A DNA stretch of 64,000 bases from Streptomyces sp. HD (GTDB taxonomy: Bacteria; Actinomycetota; Actinomycetes; Streptomycetales; Streptomycetaceae): the NCBI RefSeq assembly GCF_028369295.1, contig NZ_JAQMYP010000014.1, forward strand, positions 62,001-126,000, read 5' to 3'. The notes under the pieces are model-generated. The model searched no databases and had not been told where the DNA came from. It was given only the letters and a program-made list of their open reading frames with translations. Every line of letters begins with the position of its first letter. Position 1 is the stretch's first letter. The position numbers and the translations under genes are program-made. Positions 62,756-64,000 of this stretch are shown piece by piece.

Positions 62756-64000
62756 ATGACACAGGCTCCCGCGACCCCCAAGGCCGCCCGACGACAGCAC
62801 GACCGAGAGATCGTGGCACTGGCCGTCCCGGCCTTCGGCGCACTCGTCGCCGAGCCCCTCTTCGTCATGGCCGACAGCGCCATCGTCGGCCATCTCGGCA
62901 CCGCACAGCTCGCCGGTCTCGGAGTCGCCTCGGCCCTTCTCATGACGGCCGTAAGCGTCTTCGTCTTCCTCGCCTACGCCACCACGGCAGCCGTAGCCCG
63001 ACGAGTTGGTGCCGGCGACCTCCAAGCCGCCATCCGCCAAGGCATGGACGGCATCTGGCTGGCCCTCCTCCTCGGCGCCACCGTCGTCGCGGTCGTCCTG
63101 CCCACCGCACCGGCCCTCGTCGAACTCTTCGGCGCCTCGGACACCGCCGCCCCGTACGCAACCACCTATCTGCGAATCTCGGCGCTCGGCATACCGGCCA
63201 TGCTCATCGTGCTCGCCGCCACAGGTGTTCTTCGCGGCCTGCAGGACACCAAGACACCTCTCTATGTCGCCATCGCCGGCTTCATCGCCAACGCCGTCCT
63301 CAACGTGGGTCTCGTCTACGGTGCCGACCTCGGGATCGCGGGTTCCGCCTGGGGCACCGTCATCGCCCAGTGCGGCATGGCCTCGGTCTATCTCGTGGTC
63401 GTCGTCAGGGGCGCCCGAAAGCACGGTGCCTCCCTGCGCCCTGACGCCGCCGGAATAAGGGCCTCGGCACAGGCCGGAGCACCCCTGCTGGTCCGCACCC
63501 TCTCGCTGCGGGCGATCCTGATGATCGCCACGGCCGTCGCGGCCCGCCTCGGGGACGCCGATATCGCCGCACACCAGATCATCCTGTCGCTGTGGAGCCT
63601 GCTCGCCTTCGCACTGGACGCCATCGCCATCGCTGGGCAAGCCATCATCGGCAGATATCTCGGTGCCGACGACGCCGAGGGCGCCAGAGCAGCCTGCCGC
63701 CGCATGGTGGAATGGGGCATCGCGGCGGGCGTCGTACTCGGCCTGCTTGTAGTGATCGCCCGGCCCCTCTTCCTGCCGCTGTTCACCAGCGATTCAGTCG
63801 TCAAGGACGCTGCCTTCCCCGCCCTCCTTGTGGTGGCACTCTCCCAGCCGATCTGCGGCGTCGTCTTCGTCCTGGACGGCGTTCTGATGGGAGCGGGCGA
63901 CGGGCCCTACCTCGCCTGGGCGATGGTCCTCACCCTGGCAGTGTTCACTCCGGTCGCGCTACTTGTCCCCATGCTCGGCGGCGGCCTCACCGCTCTCTGG
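62756..64000 (+). CDS. MATE family efflux transporter (3' end cut by window)
   Basis: 415 codons from ATG 62756 are open to the window end; the family is about 440-450 long, so little is missing. It has twelve predicted helices in two halves, with the typical AEPLFVMADSAIVGHLG near residue 32 and GQAIIGRYLGADD in the second half. It exports drugs or metabolites using H+ or Na+. Conserved beside dnaB in Streptomyces to my knowledge. Confidence 0.9.
   Translation, partial: MTQAPATPKAARRQHDREIVALAVPAFGALVAEPLFVMADSAIVGHLGTAQLAGLGVASALLMTAVSVFVFLAYATTAAVARRVGAGDLQAAIRQGMDGIWLALLLGATVVAVVLPTAPALVELFGASDTAAPYATTYLRISALGIPAMLIVLAATGVLRGLQDTKTPLYVAIAGFIANAVLNVGLVYGADLGIAGSAWGTVIAQCGMASVYLVVVVRGARKHGASLRPDAAGIRASAQAGAPLLVRTLSLRAILMIATAVAARLGDADIAAHQIILSLWSLLAFALDAIAIAGQAIIGRYLGADDAEGARAACRRMVEWGIAAGVVLGLLVVIARPLFLPLFTSDSVVKDAAFPALLVVALSQPICGVVFVLDGVLMGAGDGPYLAWAMVLTLAVFTPVALLVPMLGGGLTALW

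Overview
The window is high-GC actinobacterial DNA and almost certainly comes from a Streptomyces chromosome, in the origin-proximal core arm. The evidence is strongly G/C-biased third codon positions, frequent GTG starts, and a gene set typical of the genus: ssgA/ssgR sporulation genes, a cydABCD cluster behind a Rex-type operator, the sco/ecuC/copCD/dtpA copper locus, F420-type oxidoreductase, serS, thiC and dnaB. Nine copies of the Streptomyces parS centromere sequence (GTTTCACGTGAAAC or close variants) and several groups of DnaA boxes are scattered through the window, as expected near oriC. oriC itself (between dnaA and dnaN) is not here. Both ends cut genes: a phospholipase D-like secreted protein on the left and a MATE exporter on the right.

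Layout. 0-1.8 kb: secreted PLD-like protein and an RsbW-like ATPase. 2.0-8.7 kb: a rightward copper-handling operon (membrane protein, YcnI-like, Sco, PCuAC/ECuC, CopC-CopD fusion, Tat-exported DyP peroxidase). 8.9-12.6 kb: pheA, a DnaA-box-rich gap, serS, a HAD phosphatase and a tRNA-Ser(GCU). 12.9-16.8 kb: a small conserved protein and a two-ATPase/two-permease ABC-2 operon. 17.0-23.5 kb: M24 peptidase-like gene coupled to an EphD-like hydrolase/SDR fusion, a 20-bp tandem array, MerR regulator, KptA, LLM oxidoreductase and a second HAD phosphatase. 23.5-30.9 kb: leftward M23 peptidase, then cydA-cydB-cydCD under the Rex site. 31.0-36.5 kb: cyclophilin-like protein, hisC, LacI regulator, phosphatase and a membrane protein.

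36.7-42.1 kb is the most unusual part. A leftward signalling block (CheB methylesterase, CheR/PAS methyltransferase, two GAF-ANTAR proteins) and a divergent STAS protein sit between the 3' end of intact thiC (42.1 kb) and a second, diverged copy of the thiC 3' end (36.7 kb). This looks like an insertion at the thiC 3' end, although no integrase is visible. thiC is preceded by a TPP riboswitch whose variable arm contains two parS-like palindromes.

44.2-64.0 kb: YibE/F membrane protein, ssgA and ssgR, several small proteins, LMW tyrosine phosphatase coupled to a cystathionine gamma-lyase, LysR, Nudix, a flavohemoglobin with a long Pro-rich N-terminus, HAD, GNAT, HbpS-like protein, MFS/MarR pair, GNAT, a class C beta-lactamase-like hydrolase, dnaB and the MATE exporter. 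Many intergenic gaps carry imperfect 15-20 bp tandem repeats.
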